IMG/VR virus record: IMGVR_UViG_3300042691_017408
Coordinates: 1-45,791 of that record
Reading direction: 5' to 3' (one strand)
Source: a virus
Length of the DNA stretch: 45,791 nucleotides
Shown: piece by piece, positions 1 to 7,225 of the stretch
How the letters are laid out: each line of letters begins with the position of its first letter
How positions within the stretch are numbered: the stretch's first letter is position 1
The notes under the pieces: generated by a model
Seen by the model: the letters and a program-made list of their open reading frames with translations, nothing else
What the model was told of the DNA's origin: nothing
Database searches by the model: none
Made by a program: the position numbers and the translations under genes

Positions 1-70
1 CAGGCGGCACGCGGGCAGGGCCTGATCAGTGCAGGACTGGTGGAGGCGCTGCAGATCATGGCAACCGCGC
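1..70. repeat. Terminal direct repeat, left copy
   Basis: These 70 bases are identical to 45722-45791, and a reading frame continues across the joint. This is what a circular or circularly permuted genome looks like when an assembler closes it. It implies a unit length of 45,721 bp. It is probably an assembly overlap, not a physical phage end. Confidence 0.95.
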
Positions 71-279
71 ACGACCTGCCGGCCGAGTTCGTCGCGGGCC
101 TGGGCGATCACCCTTGGCAGTGGCCGGTGAACCCTGAGCGCGGCGACGAGTGGGCCGCTCCAGATGGCAGCCGCTGGCGGTGGGATCAGCCGCGTGATGG
201 ACAGGGCCAGTATGTGCCCGACGACCCGGCCACCGAGGCGGTGGAGTCGGCGCTGCAGTGGCTGGAGGTGACGGCGTGA
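1..279 (+). CDS. Tail fibre assembly-like protein, C-terminal part (continues from 45275)
   Basis: Window position 1 equals 45722 on the circle, and the frame is open from base 1. This piece supplies the last 92 residues of a 241-residue protein whose start lies at 45275. It is polar and Trp/Pro-rich near its end (PWQWP, WRWDQP). The stop TGA at 277-279 overlaps the GTG start of the next gene. The role is inferred from the N-terminal half (see 45275-45791) and from its place directly after a collagen-like fibre gene. Confidence 0.8.
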   Translation, partial: QAARGQGLISAGLVEALQIMATAHDLPAEFVAGLGDHPWQWPVNPERGDEWAAPDGSRWRWDQPRDGQGQYVPDDPATEAVESALQWLEVTA

Positions 280-1091
280 GGAATCTGGGGCTGGGGGATC
301 TGGGGTTTCTGGTGGCGGCAGGTAGACCTGCTGCGCCGTGGACCCCTGCCTACATCGCGACCGCACTGTGGCTGGATGCGGCGGATGCGAGCACGGTTAT
401 AGGCGGCAGCCAAGTAGGCCAATGGAATGACAAAAGCGGCAATAACCGTCACGCAACTCAATCGGCTCCAGGCAGTCGACCGTCAAGCACGACTAACACA
501 ATAAACGGGCTAACCGTGATTACGTTTGATGGAAGCAATGATTTCATGGACGTATCAACAACGGTTTTGCAAGGGCAAAGCGAACCAAACCTTTTTTATG
601 TTTTTTCTCGCTACGGCGCCGGCAGCGGTGACGTGTATAGATGCGAAGTTTCAATACTGGCGGGTGACGCAAACGATGCTGGCGCGTTCCACTACGTAAA
701 AAACTCTAATAACTTGGGAGCATCGTATCCCTTTTTTGGGACTTGGGGCAATTACGACCTAAGCTCTGGCACCGCTTACGCTAACAACACGCCAGAAATA
801 ATCGGCTTTAACGCATTTAGCAATGCTTGGCGCGTTCATAGAAACGGCACACAAGAAGGCCCAACTGGACTGGTTGGCGTAGCGCCGTCATCTAACTTCG
901 TCGGCATCCGTTTGGCGCAACAACTCAACCCACTTCGCACCGCGAACATCGGCATTGGCGAACTTATTTTAGCATTCGGAACTTCCGTTAATGATCGGCA
1001 ACGCATCGAAGGCTACCTCGCCCATAAATGGGGCCTCGCCGCCAAGCTCCCCAGCGACCACCCCTACAAGTCAGCAGCGCCCACCCTGTAA
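276..1091 (+). CDS. LamG/lectin-like tail or receptor-binding protein
   Basis: This 271-residue protein has the recurrent lectin-like pattern WLDAADAST, QWNDKSGN.RHATQ, ITFDGSNDFM, and ends RQRIEGYLAHKWGL with HPYKSAAP, seen in concanavalin-fold domains of phage tails and planctomycete or verrucomicrobial proteins. GTG at 276 is chosen because GGAGGTG lies just upstream and because it makes a GTGA overlap with the previous stop. Bases about 480-990 are clearly richer in A+T than the flanks, which suggests recent exchange of the binding domain. It probably binds surface glycans at the tail tip. Receptor binding is inference. Confidence 0.75.
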   Translation: MRNLGLGDLGFLVAAGRPAAPWTPAYIATALWLDAADASTVIGGSQVGQWNDKSGNNRHATQSAPGSRPSSTTNTINGLTVITFDGSNDFMDVSTTVLQGQSEPNLFYVFSRYGAGSGDVYRCEVSILAGDANDAGAFHYVKNSNNLGASYPFFGTWGNYDLSSGTAYANNTPEIIGFNAFSNAWRVHRNGTQEGPTGLVGVAPSSNFVGIRLAQQLNPLRTANIGIGELILAFGTSVNDRQRIEGYLAHKWGLAAKLPSDHPYKSAAPTL

Positions 1092-1094
1092 CCC

Positions 1095-1103
1095 GGCAAC
1101 CTA
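1095..1103 (+). promoter_or_regulatory. Late motif GGCAACCTA, candidate late promoter
   Basis: Exact copy of the repeated 9-mer. Its CTA begins 23 nt before the ATG at 1124, and it sits in the short gap after the LamG-like gene. Confidence 0.6.
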
Positions 1104-1123
1104 GCCCAACAAGCGCCCCAGCA

Positions 1124-1357
1124 ATGGCCCCAACCCCCGGATTCTGGCGCGAGGTGCGGGCGCAAGCCACCGCCGGGACGCTGGTGGTGGTCACGGGTGC
1201 CATCCTTGGCGGCATCGTGTTTCTGGTGCATACCGTCCCGACACAGCTCAGCCGCATCCTTGAGAATCAGGCCGAGCTGGCCGATCGCGTCGCGCCACTG
1301 GAGCGCAACGACCGGGTCCAGGACAACCGCCTCACCAGATTGGAGGCCAGGCCCTAG
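1124..1357 (+). CDS. Small membrane protein with coiled-coil tail (holin/spanin-like)
   Basis: A 77-residue protein. A short basic N-terminus is followed by one hydrophobic segment (about residues 16-37, around LVVVTGAILGGIVFLVHTV) and a charged heptad-like tail rich in Leu, Glu and Arg. One transmembrane helix plus coiled coil, close to the peptidase gene at 1905, fits a lysis accessory such as a single-span holin. No family-specific motif was recognised. ATG 1124 is preferred over an upstream in-frame start at 1028 because it follows a GGCAACCTA motif at the usual distance. Confidence 0.65.
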   Translation: MAPTPGFWREVRAQATAGTLVVVTGAILGGIVFLVHTVPTQLSRILENQAELADRVAPLERNDRVQDNRLTRLEARP

Positions 1358-1656
1358 CCCTGCGCATCCTGCAGCTCGCGGATCCAGTACTGCTCAGTGA
1401 TGTCCGACTCGTATAGCTCCAGCTCTGCTGAGTCCGTCTGCCTGGTGGGGTAGATCCACAGCGTCCCGCCTGCCTCAACCCTGGCCACGTTGTCATCATC
1501 GACCGTGGCAGTAGCGCCGATGATGCCGTGCAACACCACCGCAGCGTCAAACATCGTGCCGGCTGGCAATAGCTCAAACTCCCTGCCGTAGAGGTGGCTG
1601 CCATCTGGCATCTGGAACAGATGCAGCTTGCCCCAGGCCATTGATGGTGCCGCCAT
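1354..1656 (-). CDS. Conserved-looking hypothetical protein on the minus strand of the lysis region
   Basis: A 100-residue protein starting MAAPSMAWGKLHLFQMPDGS. It has alternating hydrophobic and charged strands (AVVLHGIIGATATVDDDN, GGTLWIYPTR), suggesting a small beta-rich fold. Its stop overlaps the stop of 1124-1357, so the two genes converge. ATG 1656 is chosen because a minus-strand GGCAAGCTA lies 22 nt upstream, as for other late genes. An internal ATG at 1641 is the alternative. Function unknown. Confidence 0.6.
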   Translation of the reverse strand: MAAPSMAWGKLHLFQMPDGSHLYGREFELLPAGTMFDAAVVLHGIIGATATVDDDNVARVEAGGTLWIYPTRQTDSAELELYESDITEQYWIRELQDAQG

Positions 1657-1672
1657 GGCCGCTAGCCGCCTG

Positions 1673-1697
1673 CCATAGCTTGCCGGGAAAGCTATGG
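1673..1697. promoter_or_regulatory. Perfect 9-bp inverted repeat carrying a minus-strand late motif (1676-1684)
   Basis: CCATAGCTT (1673-1681) and AAGCTATGG (1689-1697) are exact reverse complements around a 7-base spacer. The left arm and spacer read on the minus strand as GGCAAGCTATGG, a late-motif copy serving the gene starting at 1656. The right arm covers an ATG at 1694 of the divergent plus-strand gene. It could be a shared control element for the two divergent genes or an RNA hairpin hiding the 1694 ATG. Confidence 0.55.
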
Positions 1698-1714
1698 CAG
1701 TCACCCCGCCACAC

Positions 1715-1912
1715 ATGGAGCTGCTGCACGATCCGGTCTTCTGGTGGGCGTTGACGGCCAGCGTGTGGGCCACCCTCAGCGATTACATCGGCTCGCGGCC
1801 TGAGGTGCGGCAGAACGCTGTGTATCAGCTGATCCTCTCGGCGATCGGCAATGCCATCCGGGGCGAGGCTGCCAAGGCCGGCCGTGAGCGTCGCCGGGGC
1901 CGCCGTGGCTGA
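1715..1912 (+). CDS. Small hydrophobic protein of the lysis cassette
   Basis: A 65-residue protein starting MELLHDPVFWWALTASVWAT. It has one moderately hydrophobic helix near the N-terminus, a middle segment NAVYQLILSAIGNAIRG, and a strongly basic Arg/Gly tail. Similar short FWxAL..QLxL proteins sit next to lysis genes in cyanophages, to my knowledge. ATG 1715 is preferred because ATG 1694 lies inside a perfect inverted repeat and 1715 has a C/A-rich leader like other genes here. Its end overlaps the peptidase start by 8 nt. A holin-type role is possible but not shown. Confidence 0.55.
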   Translation: MELLHDPVFWWALTASVWATLSDYIGSRPEVRQNAVYQLILSAIGNAIRGEAAKAGRERRRGRRG

Positions 1913-2612
1913 CATCCAGCTAGTCAACGTCGCCAAGGCCTACCAGGGCCTGAGCCATCAGACGGCAGCGCTGAACTGGCTGCAGGAGCGGATCCCGTCG
2001 CCGGTGCTGGCTGAGTTCGCGGAGCTGTACCGGGCCGACCCACCAGCCAAGCCGGAGGCCAGCCCGACGCCAAGCAAGCCGCCCGGCGGCGTGCTGCTGC
2101 AGGTGCCGTACGAGGCGCAGAACGACAACGGCCCCACCGGCTGGCGTGAGTGCTTCTCCAGCTCCTGCGCCATGGTGGCCCGCTTCTACGGCAAGGTCAG
2201 CGGTGACGATGAGTACAACGCCATCCGCTCGCGGTTCGGCGACACCATCGACAGCAGCGCTCAGCTTCGCGCCCTCGGCAGCCTGGGCCTGCAGGCCGCC
2301 TTCCGTCAGAACGGCGACGCTGCCAGACTGGAGCGGCTGATCCGCGACGGTCGGCCGGTGCCCGTGGGCTGGCTGCACAAGGGACCGATCAGCGCCCCCA
2401 GCGGCGGCGGGCATTGGTCGGTGGTGGTGGGCTTCACGCCCGAGGCCTTCATCCACAACGACCCCAACGGCGAGGCCGACATGGTGGGCGGCGGCTACGT
2501 CACCACCAAGGGCACCGCCGGCAAGGGCATCGCCTACAGCCGGCGCAACTGGCTCAGGCGTTGGGAGGCTGATGGCCGGGGCTCCGGCTGGTTCCTGGAC
2601 ATCCGCCCCTGA
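1905..2612 (+). CDS. C39-like papain-fold peptidase, probable endolysin
   Basis: A 235-residue protein in two parts. Residues 1-45 (AKAYQGLSHQTAALNWLQ.RI..LAEFAELYR) match an N-terminal domain I know from cyanophage and cyanobacterial lysis proteins. A Pro-rich linker follows, then a C39-type peptidase: glutamine in VPYEAQNDN, probable nucleophile Cys83 in ECFSSSCAMV, His170 in GGGHWSVVVGF, and an Asp in HNDPNGEADM. It likely cleaves cell-wall peptide bridges at the end of infection. GTG 1905 is chosen from the 8-nt overlap with the preceding gene. The catalytic assignment follows the family pattern, not an alignment. Confidence 0.8.
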   Translation: MADIQLVNVAKAYQGLSHQTAALNWLQERIPSPVLAEFAELYRADPPAKPEASPTPSKPPGGVLLQVPYEAQNDNGPTGWRECFSSSCAMVARFYGKVSGDDEYNAIRSRFGDTIDSSAQLRALGSLGLQAAFRQNGDAARLERLIRDGRPVPVGWLHKGPISAPSGGGHWSVVVGFTPEAFIHNDPNGEADMVGGGYVTTKGTAGKGIAYSRRNWLRRWEADGRGSGWFLDIRP

Positions 2613-2615
2613 TCC

Positions 2616-2921
2616 GTGAGCGATTGCCACCGCATCGAGGGGGCAGAGCTGGTGACCAAACGCGAGGCGAAGACCCGGCTGCGGCGCGGGATCTTCAACG
2701 ACTGGGGCCACGGTTGCGCCTACTGCGGCAGCAATGCCGACACGCTCGACCATGTGCGGCCCCTGGCCCGTGGCGGACTGACCGTCCGGGCCAACCTCGT
2801 CCCTGCCTGCTCACCCTGCAATCTGCGCAAGGGGCACGCCGAAGCCCTCGACTGGTTCCGCGCCCACCACGGCTGGAGCGCCGAGCGCGAGCAGCGCCTG
2901 CTGGACTGGATCGCCGTCTAG
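2616..2921 (+). CDS. HNH endonuclease
   Basis: A 101-residue protein with a compact HNH core: CAYCGSNADTLDHVRPLARG, then NLVPACSPCNLRKGHAEALDW. Two CxxC zinc knuckles flank the Asp-His metal site and the final Asn/Lys segment. Many tailed phages need a small HNH protein with the terminase for packaging, but this gene lies at the far end of the late region, after lysis. GTG 2616 starts 3 nt after the peptidase stop. The stop overlaps the convergent dcd gene. Confidence 0.85.
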   Translation: MSDCHRIEGAELVTKREAKTRLRRGIFNDWGHGCAYCGSNADTLDHVRPLARGGLTVRANLVPACSPCNLRKGHAEALDWFRAHHGWSAEREQRLLDWIAV

Positions 2922-3430
2922 CCCTTGCTGGCCATCACGCAGGCGTCTTGGTTGTAGCGGCCCGTCTCCCGGTAGCTGCGCTCAGGCTGGCTCATCATCG
3001 CGTGGAACACCATCTGGCCAATCCGCATGCCAGGCCACAGCGGCACGCCATGCAGCTGCCGGCTGCAGTGCAGCTCCATCGTCAGCACCGACCCAGACCA
3101 TCCCGGGTCGCAGTAGCCGGCCATCAGGTGCTCCAGCCCCTCGCGGGCTCGGCTGCTCTTGAGCATGAACTGGGCCGCCACGTTGTCAGGCAGGTGGAAC
3201 ACCTCCACCGTCTGGGCCAGCACGAACTGACCGGGCACCAGCCAGTACGGAGCATCCTCGCTGTGGATCTCCAGCGGATACGGCACCAGCGCCGGGCTTT
3301 CCACGCTTTCGATCAGCAGCGTGCTGCCGAGCCTCACATCAAGGCTGGCCGGGTTGACCAGCGCAGGGTCAAACGGGCTGACCATGCCGCCTTCGCAGAG
3401 GGCATGGATCTGGGAGTCGCACAGGATCAC
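2918..3430 (-). CDS. dcd: dCTP deaminase / dUTPase-family enzyme
   Basis: A 170-residue protein with the Dcd fold signature: N-terminal ILCDSQIH, ASLDVRLGS, then FMLKSSRAREGLEHLM with CDPGWSG and LTMEL, which form the active site around the conserved Glu, and GMRIGQMVF. It converts dCTP to dUTP (or on to dUMP in bifunctional members), feeding dTTP synthesis during phage replication. It starts at GTG 3430, 6 nt after the upstream small gene. The length is slightly shorter than typical bacterial Dcd. Mono- versus bifunctional activity cannot be decided from the sequence. Confidence 0.88.
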   Translation of the reverse strand: MILCDSQIHALCEGGMVSPFDPALVNPASLDVRLGSTLLIESVESPALVPYPLEIHSEDAPYWLVPGQFVLAQTVEVFHLPDNVAAQFMLKSSRAREGLEHLMAGYCDPGWSGSVLTMELHCSRQLHGVPLWPGMRIGQMVFHAMMSQPERSYRETGRYNQDACVMASKG

Positions 3431-3436
3431 GGTGGG

Positions 3437-3649
3437 TTACACGCCGGGTTCATCCACCTCGCATGGTCCGCGCTCAGGAAGCACCGGCCCACCGCGAGGC
3501 AGCGGGATCCCCATCGACACGCACAGCGCCTCAAACTCCGCCTTCGCCCTCGCACCACAGGCATCCTCCACGCAGATCCCCGCTCCACACACCCGCCAGA
3601 CCACTCGGCCGCCACGGGCCACCACTTCCCAGGTCGGCAGGTCGCTCAT
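3437..3649 (-). CDS. Small hypothetical protein upstream of dcd
   Basis: A 70-residue protein starting MSDLPTWEVVARGGRVVWRV, with four cysteines and an acidic, Pro-rich end. The spacing to dcd is only 6 nt, so they are probably co-transcribed. A minus-strand GGCAACCTA ends five bases before its ATG, so an mRNA made from it would have almost no leader. No family recognised. Confidence 0.55.
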   Translation of the reverse strand: MSDLPTWEVVARGGRVVWRVCGAGICVEDACGARAKAEFEALCVSMGIPLPRGGPVLPERGPCEVDEPGV

Positions 3650-3653
3650 GGGA

Positions 3654-3662
3654 TAGGTTGCC
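3654..3662 (-). promoter_or_regulatory. Late motif GGCAACCTA, close-spaced version
   Basis: Exact motif copy reading toward 3649. The CTA starts 7 nt before the ATG, unlike the 21-28 nt seen elsewhere. If the motif is a -10-type element, this would give a leaderless message. Confidence 0.5.
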
Positions 3663-3792
3663 GTCCCAGCCCTGAGACCCGCTGCGCCGCAGCCGTTCTG
3701 CCCTACTGCCTCAGATGTGCGCTTTGTTGCCGGCATCTAAGGAAAACGTGCTCATAGCGCAGGCTAGTGTCCGCAGGCGTTCTCGGCACTCT

Positions 3793-5118
3793 ATGGCGCC
3801 CCTGGTCGTCGGCTACGCCCGCGTCTCCAAAGAAGAGCAGGCAGATGCACTGCCGGCCCAGGTCTCGCGCCTTGAGGCAGCCGGCTGCGATCGGGTGATC
3901 AGCGACCTTGAATCCGGCCGCAGCAACGACCGCGACGGACTGCTGGAGGTGATGGCCCTCGTCCGTGCCGGCGAGGTGCGCGAGGTGGTGGTGGACCGCC
4001 TGGACCGCCTCGGCCGTGATGCCACCTTTGCCGATGCGCTGCTGGCCGAGTGCAGCGCCCATGGCGTCACCGTTCGCGCCCTGGTGGGCGGCACCGTTGA
4101 GACCGCCACGCCGCAGGGCTTCCTGATGGCGCGCCTGCAGACCAGCCTGGCGGAGATGGAATCCCGCATGCTGTCGCTGCGGATCCGCCGCCAGTTCACC
4201 GTCTACCGGGCTGAAGGCCGCCACCTGCGCCGGCGCAAGCCGTTCGGCTACCGCAGCGGCCCTGATCATCGGCTGGCGCCAGACCCCGAGCAATGGCCGC
4301 AGGCGCTGCGGATCATCGACGAGCTGCGCAAGGTCGGCAGCTTCTCCGGCGTGTCCACCAAGATGCCGGAATGGTGCAGCTGGACCCCGGCAGCGACCAA
4401 CCTCCAGGGCTGGTTCTGCAACCCGGTCATCCGCGGGCACATCGGCCACCACTACGACAAGCGCAGCGGCAAGGGCTGGGGTCAGCGCTGGGGTGAGATC
4501 CGCTACGACCAGCATCCGGCCCTGATCAGTGAGGCCGACTGGCGAGACCTGGCGGACATGCTGCGCCGGCCCCGCAACCGCTTCGCGCATGGCGCCAGCA
4601 CCGAGACGCGCCACGGGCTGACCGGGCTGCTGCGTTGCGCATCATGCGGCTACCTGCTCAGGCGCAACAGCTCGGCCGGTGTCATCTGGTGGCGCTGCCG
4701 CCATCGGCTGTGCAACGAGCGCGGTGCCATCAAGGAGGCCGAGGTGCTGCCGGTGGTGGTGCGGGCCTGCATCGCCGAGGCTTACCGGCTGGCGCAGGCG
4801 GCCACCGCACCCGAGGGGCCAGACCCGGCGATCGCCGGCATGGTGGATGAGCTGGAGCTGATGGAGCGCATGGCCGCACGCAACCCGGACAACCGAGCGA
4901 TGGCTGCAGCGGTGCAGGAACAACGGCAGAAGATCGAAACCCTCAAACGAAAAGACCGCCAGTCGGTGGACGTGGCGGCCTTCGAGGTGATGCAGCATCC
5001 GATGTTCTTTACGGATGCGACACCGGAGGAGCAACGGGCATTGTTTGGGGCAGTGTTGCGGTCGGTGTCCATTGCCCGTCGCGGACTTGTCGCCGGTATT
5101 CAGGTTCGAACGACTTGA
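3793..5118 (+). CDS. int: Large serine recombinase (integrase)
   Basis: A 441-residue protein. The N-terminal resolvase domain (about 1-140) has the nucleophile Ser12 in VGYARVSKEEQ and the arginine cluster DRLDRLGR. A recombinase domain follows (KPFGYR, then LQGWFCNPVIRGHIGHH), then a zinc ribbon CASCGYLL..CRHRLC and a coiled-coil segment. It should integrate and excise the phage genome at attP/attB, so the phage is probably temperate. ATG 3793 begins directly with the resolvase strand. It is plus-strand between minus-strand early genes. No attP core could be identified in either flank. Confidence 0.9.
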   Translation: MAPLVVGYARVSKEEQADALPAQVSRLEAAGCDRVISDLESGRSNDRDGLLEVMALVRAGEVREVVVDRLDRLGRDATFADALLAECSAHGVTVRALVGGTVETATPQGFLMARLQTSLAEMESRMLSLRIRRQFTVYRAEGRHLRRRKPFGYRSGPDHRLAPDPEQWPQALRIIDELRKVGSFSGVSTKMPEWCSWTPAATNLQGWFCNPVIRGHIGHHYDKRSGKGWGQRWGEIRYDQHPALISEADWRDLADMLRRPRNRFAHGASTETRHGLTGLLRCASCGYLLRRNSSAGVIWWRCRHRLCNERGAIKEAEVLPVVVRACIAEAYRLAQAATAPEGPDPAIAGMVDELELMERMAARNPDNRAMAAAVQEQRQKIETLKRKDRQSVDVAAFEVMQHPMFFTDATPEEQRALFGAVLRSVSIARRGLVAGIQVRTT

Positions 5119-5157
5119 GGCGGCTCAGCAGCGCTTCGCGCAGGGTGAGTGGCTTGC

Positions 5158-5601
5158 TCATGCCGCCCCCTTGAAGCTGGCGCACCAGCGGGCGAACTCG
5201 ATGCCCTCGTCCTTGGGATCCGGGAAGCCCAGGCCGCAGCGCTCAGAGCTCCAGTGGATGCACTGCTCGCAGGTGGTGGTGGACTCCAGGTCCGGCAGCC
5301 CGACCGCCAGGCCGGGCTCTGGGTCCGACTCAATCTCCGCCTCCAGCAGCTCGCGCAGGGCGGTCATCGACTGCTCAAGGCCTTGGAAGCGATCGAGCAG
5401 TCGGGTGGCCCTGCTGGCAGCCAGTGCATTGACCGAAGCGCTGATGCGATCAGCCCGCAGCTCCCAGGTCGTGAAGCGATGGCCGCAGTCCGAGCAGGCG
5501 CAACGCCGCCGGATCCGGTCAGGATGCCGGCGGGACTCCAGGACGCTGCGGCTCGTCTGGCCGCACTCTGGGCAGGTGATGCCGTCAAGGGTTGCGGTCA
5601 T
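5158..5601 (-). CDS. NrdR-like zinc-ribbon protein with a second Cys cluster
   Basis: A 147-residue protein. Residues 8-45 read ITCPECGQ..SVLESR..RIRRRCACSDCGHRFTTWE, matching the NrdR-type zinc ribbon. The ATP-cone that follows in true NrdR is absent; a helical linker comes instead. The C-terminus holds another cysteine cluster (CEQCIHW..RCGLGF..RWCASF). It is likely a nucleic-acid or protein-binding regulator. P2 Ogr-type activators have a comparable ribbon, so a transcription role is possible but unproven. The start overlaps the previous stop (ATGA). Confidence 0.65.
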   Translation of the reverse strand: MTATLDGITCPECGQTSRSVLESRRHPDRIRRRCACSDCGHRFTTWELRADRISASVNALAASRATRLLDRFQGLEQSMTALRELLEAEIESDPEPGLAVGLPDLESTTTCEQCIHWSSERCGLGFPDPKDEGIEFARWCASFKGAA

Positions 5602-5771
5602 GGCTCCGGCATTGCCTCGCCGTTGCCGGCCGGGTGGCCCTGCCGGGCTGCCTCCTGCAGCAGGAAGCGTGCCCAGCCGATGTGAGTCATCAGCGCATGC
5701 GGGCCTGGTGGGGTCGGGTAGCTCTGCTGCCACCAGGTACGGAACAGGACTTCGAGTTGCGAGTCGGTCAT
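5598..5771 (-). CDS. Small hypothetical protein, translationally coupled
   Basis: A 57-residue protein MTDSQLEVLFRTWWQQSYPT followed by PPGPHALMTHIGWARFLLQEA. It is mainly helical and amphipathic. The start overlaps the stop of the GIY-YIG gene (TGATG) and its own stop overlaps the next start. The arrangement implies coupled translation. Function unknown. Confidence 0.65.
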   Translation of the reverse strand: MTDSQLEVLFRTWWQQSYPTPPGPHALMTHIGWARFLLQEAARQGHPAGNGEAMPEP

Positions 5772-6187
5772 CAGGGGCAAATGGCTTTAAGGAGTTGAGC
5801 TTCTTCCTGTTCAGTGAGAATGCCAGTGCAGCAATGAGCACGTGCGGGCAAGAATTGACCGCAAAAGCAGGTTGAACCGTTCCACTCGGGATCGTGCTTT
5901 GCGATCAGGTGCAGCTCTGTTCTTGGAAGCATTGATCTTTCAACCGGATGCCACCAATACGACAGATTGAGGGACTTGAGTCCTTGGGTTACGCGGATTG
6001 GATGATTGCGCATTTTGATCCGCGTTCTGATGTGAACTGATCGGCCTATGTAAAGCCATTTATCCGCGCTTTTGACTGCATACACACCGCAGTCGTCTGG
6101 CGCGTTGTCAACGTCAAGTGGCCGCCATTTCCTGATGACAGCCATTGGCTTGCCCGAGCGAGGATGAGGCGCAATGGCGCTGCTCAC
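5771..6187 (-). CDS. GIY-YIG nuclease-like protein
   Basis: A 138-residue protein with the GIY-YIG motif as GVYAVKSADKWLYIGRSVHIRTRI near residues 34-57. The Arg in RIKMRNHP and a Glu in RTELHLI follow, and a Cys-rich tail (STCFCGQ, AHCCTG) ends it. It probably nicks or cuts DNA like phage homing or repair GIY-YIG enzymes. GTG 6187 gives a GTGA overlap with the upstream stop; ATG 6145 is an alternative start. Bases about 5780-6120 are richer in A+T than neighbours, hinting at lateral acquisition. Confidence 0.75.
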   Translation of the reverse strand: MSSAIAPHPRSGKPMAVIRKWRPLDVDNAPDDCGVYAVKSADKWLYIGRSVHIRTRIKMRNHPIRVTQGLKSLNLSYWWHPVERSMLPRTELHLIAKHDPEWNGSTCFCGQFLPARAHCCTGILTEQEEAQLLKAICP

Positions 6188-6432
6188 AGCAACCCCCCGG
6201 CCTCGACCTTGCTAAGCACCCGGATCCGCTCCGGGTTGGCGGCGGGATGACGAGCGGCGGCGAACTGCAGCGCCTGCCGCTGACTCTTGGCACGGATCGT
6301 GCAACGCATGGGCCGGAGCCCAGGGATCGGCACCTCCACTGCCCACAGGCGCGCGCCGGGCTCGGTGGTGTAGGTGATGCCTTCACCGACGCATTGCGGC
6401 TCGTCGGTGGGTGCGTAGTAGGGAAAGGCCAT
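6184..6432 (-). CDS. Small hypothetical protein between RTX and GIY-YIG genes
   Basis: An 82-residue protein starting MAFPYYAPTDEPQCVGEGIT. It has a beta-rich middle (ARLWAVEVPIPGL) and a basic helix (AKSQRQALQFAAARHPA). It starts 1 nt after the RTX stop and overlaps the next gene, so it belongs to the same operon. Function not recognised. Confidence 0.65.
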   Translation of the reverse strand: MAFPYYAPTDEPQCVGEGITYTTEPGARLWAVEVPIPGLRPMRCTIRAKSQRQALQFAAARHPAANPERIRVLSKVEAGGLL

Positions 6433-6433
6433 G

Positions 6434-7084
6434 TCAGATGAAGGTCGCCCATTGCTGGGTCGTGATGACGCCCGTGCCGAGGCCAACGCCGTTCAAGAAG
6501 GCCACCAGGTCGGCCCCGGCGTAGATGCCGGTGCTGGCGCCGCTCTGGCGGAAGCTGTAGGCCGTGCCCCGCGTCAGCTGCAGACGGTCACCATCGGCGA
6601 TGCAGAAGTCACCGATGAAGGCGTAATCGTTGCCGCCGCCCTTGGCCCAGCCGTTGGTGATGACGAACGTGTCGACTCCGGTGCCGCCCCAGAGGCGATC
6701 AACCTCGCGGCCATCACTGGAGCCGTGGTGGGCCAGCAGTGTGTCGTTGCCGGCGTCACCCTGCAGTAGGTCGTTGCCGACGCCGCTCTGCAGGCGATCG
6801 TTGCCATCGCCGCCTATGAGGGTGTCATTGCCGGCACCGCCGAAGAAGGCATCGTCACCAGCGCCACCGCAGAGCATGTCGGCACCTTGGCCGCCGATCA
6901 GGGTGTCATTGCCGAGGCCGCCCCACAGGATGTCGTTGCCGTCGCCGCCGTCGATGCTGTCGTTACCGGCTGCACCGTCGATGCTGTCGTTGCCGCCCAG
7001 GCCGGCGATGGTGTCGGCCAGGGTTGTGCCGAGGATGGAGTCAGCGCCGGTCGTGGCGGTGGGGGGACGGGGGATAGATGTCAT
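6434..7084 (-). CDS. RTX (hemolysin-type Ca-binding repeat) mini-protein
   Basis: A 216-residue protein. Residues about 12-130 are nine-residue glycine/aspartate repeats of the GGxGNDxLx type, roughly 11 units, which form a parallel beta-roll that folds on calcium. The remaining segment ([19 protein letters not shown], then [10 protein letters not shown]) resembles C-terminal ends of cyanobacterial RTX proteins exported by type I secretion. No enzymatic domain and no signal peptide. It is an odd cargo for a phage early operon, next to a one-helix membrane peptide. Possible roles: surface change of the lysogen, superinfection exclusion, or adhesion; none is shown. Confidence 0.85.
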   Translation of the reverse strand: MTSIPRPPTATTGADSILGTTLADTIAGLGGNDSIDGAAGNDSIDGGDGNDILWGGLGNDTLIGGQGADMLCGGAGDDAFFGGAGNDTLIGGDGNDRLQSGVGNDLLQGDAGNDTLLAHHGSSDGREVDRLWGGTGVDTFVITNGWAKGGGNDYAFIGDFCIADGDRLQLTRGTAYSFRQSGASTGIYAGADLVAFLNGVGLGTGVITTQQWATFI

Positions 7085-7105
7085 GGATGGATTGCGTAGG
7101 TGGGT

Positions 7106-7225
7106 TCAGCGTTGCTGCAGCAGTTGCCGCTCTTGCGGGGCCATGCGTTCCTCCTGGTGGATGGCGACCGCTGCCATGCCAACCGCCAGGACAATGAAGA
7201 CAACCATCATCAGATTGCCGAGCAT
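7106..7225 (-). CDS. 39-residue single-span membrane peptide
   Basis: MLGNLMMVVFIVLAVGMAAV is one strong hydrophobic helix, followed by a polar tail HQEERMAPQERQLLQQR. It lies 10 nt after the previous gene and 21 nt before the RTX gene, in the same direction. It may be a phage membrane peptide such as an exclusion protein. Too short for family assignment. Confidence 0.55.
   Translation of the reverse strand: MLGNLMMVVFIVLAVGMAAVAIHQEERMAPQERQLLQQR

Noticed and set aside
2624-3757. Long plus-strand open frame (377 codons) opposite dcd
   Set aside because: It is antisense to a well-recognised dCTP deaminase, is Arg/Pro/His-rich low-complexity, and has no family signal. GC-rich DNA commonly gives such shadow frames.
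3703-4614. Minus-strand open frame opposite the integrase
   Set aside because: The plus-strand serine recombinase has clear catalytic motifs; the minus frame is Ala/Arg/Gly-rich shadow sequence.
5098-5120. GGTTCGAAC next to the integrase stop, resembling a tRNA T-loop and possible att site
   Set aside because: The flanking bases do not form a T-stem (TCAGG against GACTT) and no acceptor stem or anticodon arm can be drawn.
6740-7020. Short periodic repeats that could suggest a CRISPR array
   Set aside because: They are codon-level repeats of the RTX nonapeptide inside one open frame, without unique spacers.
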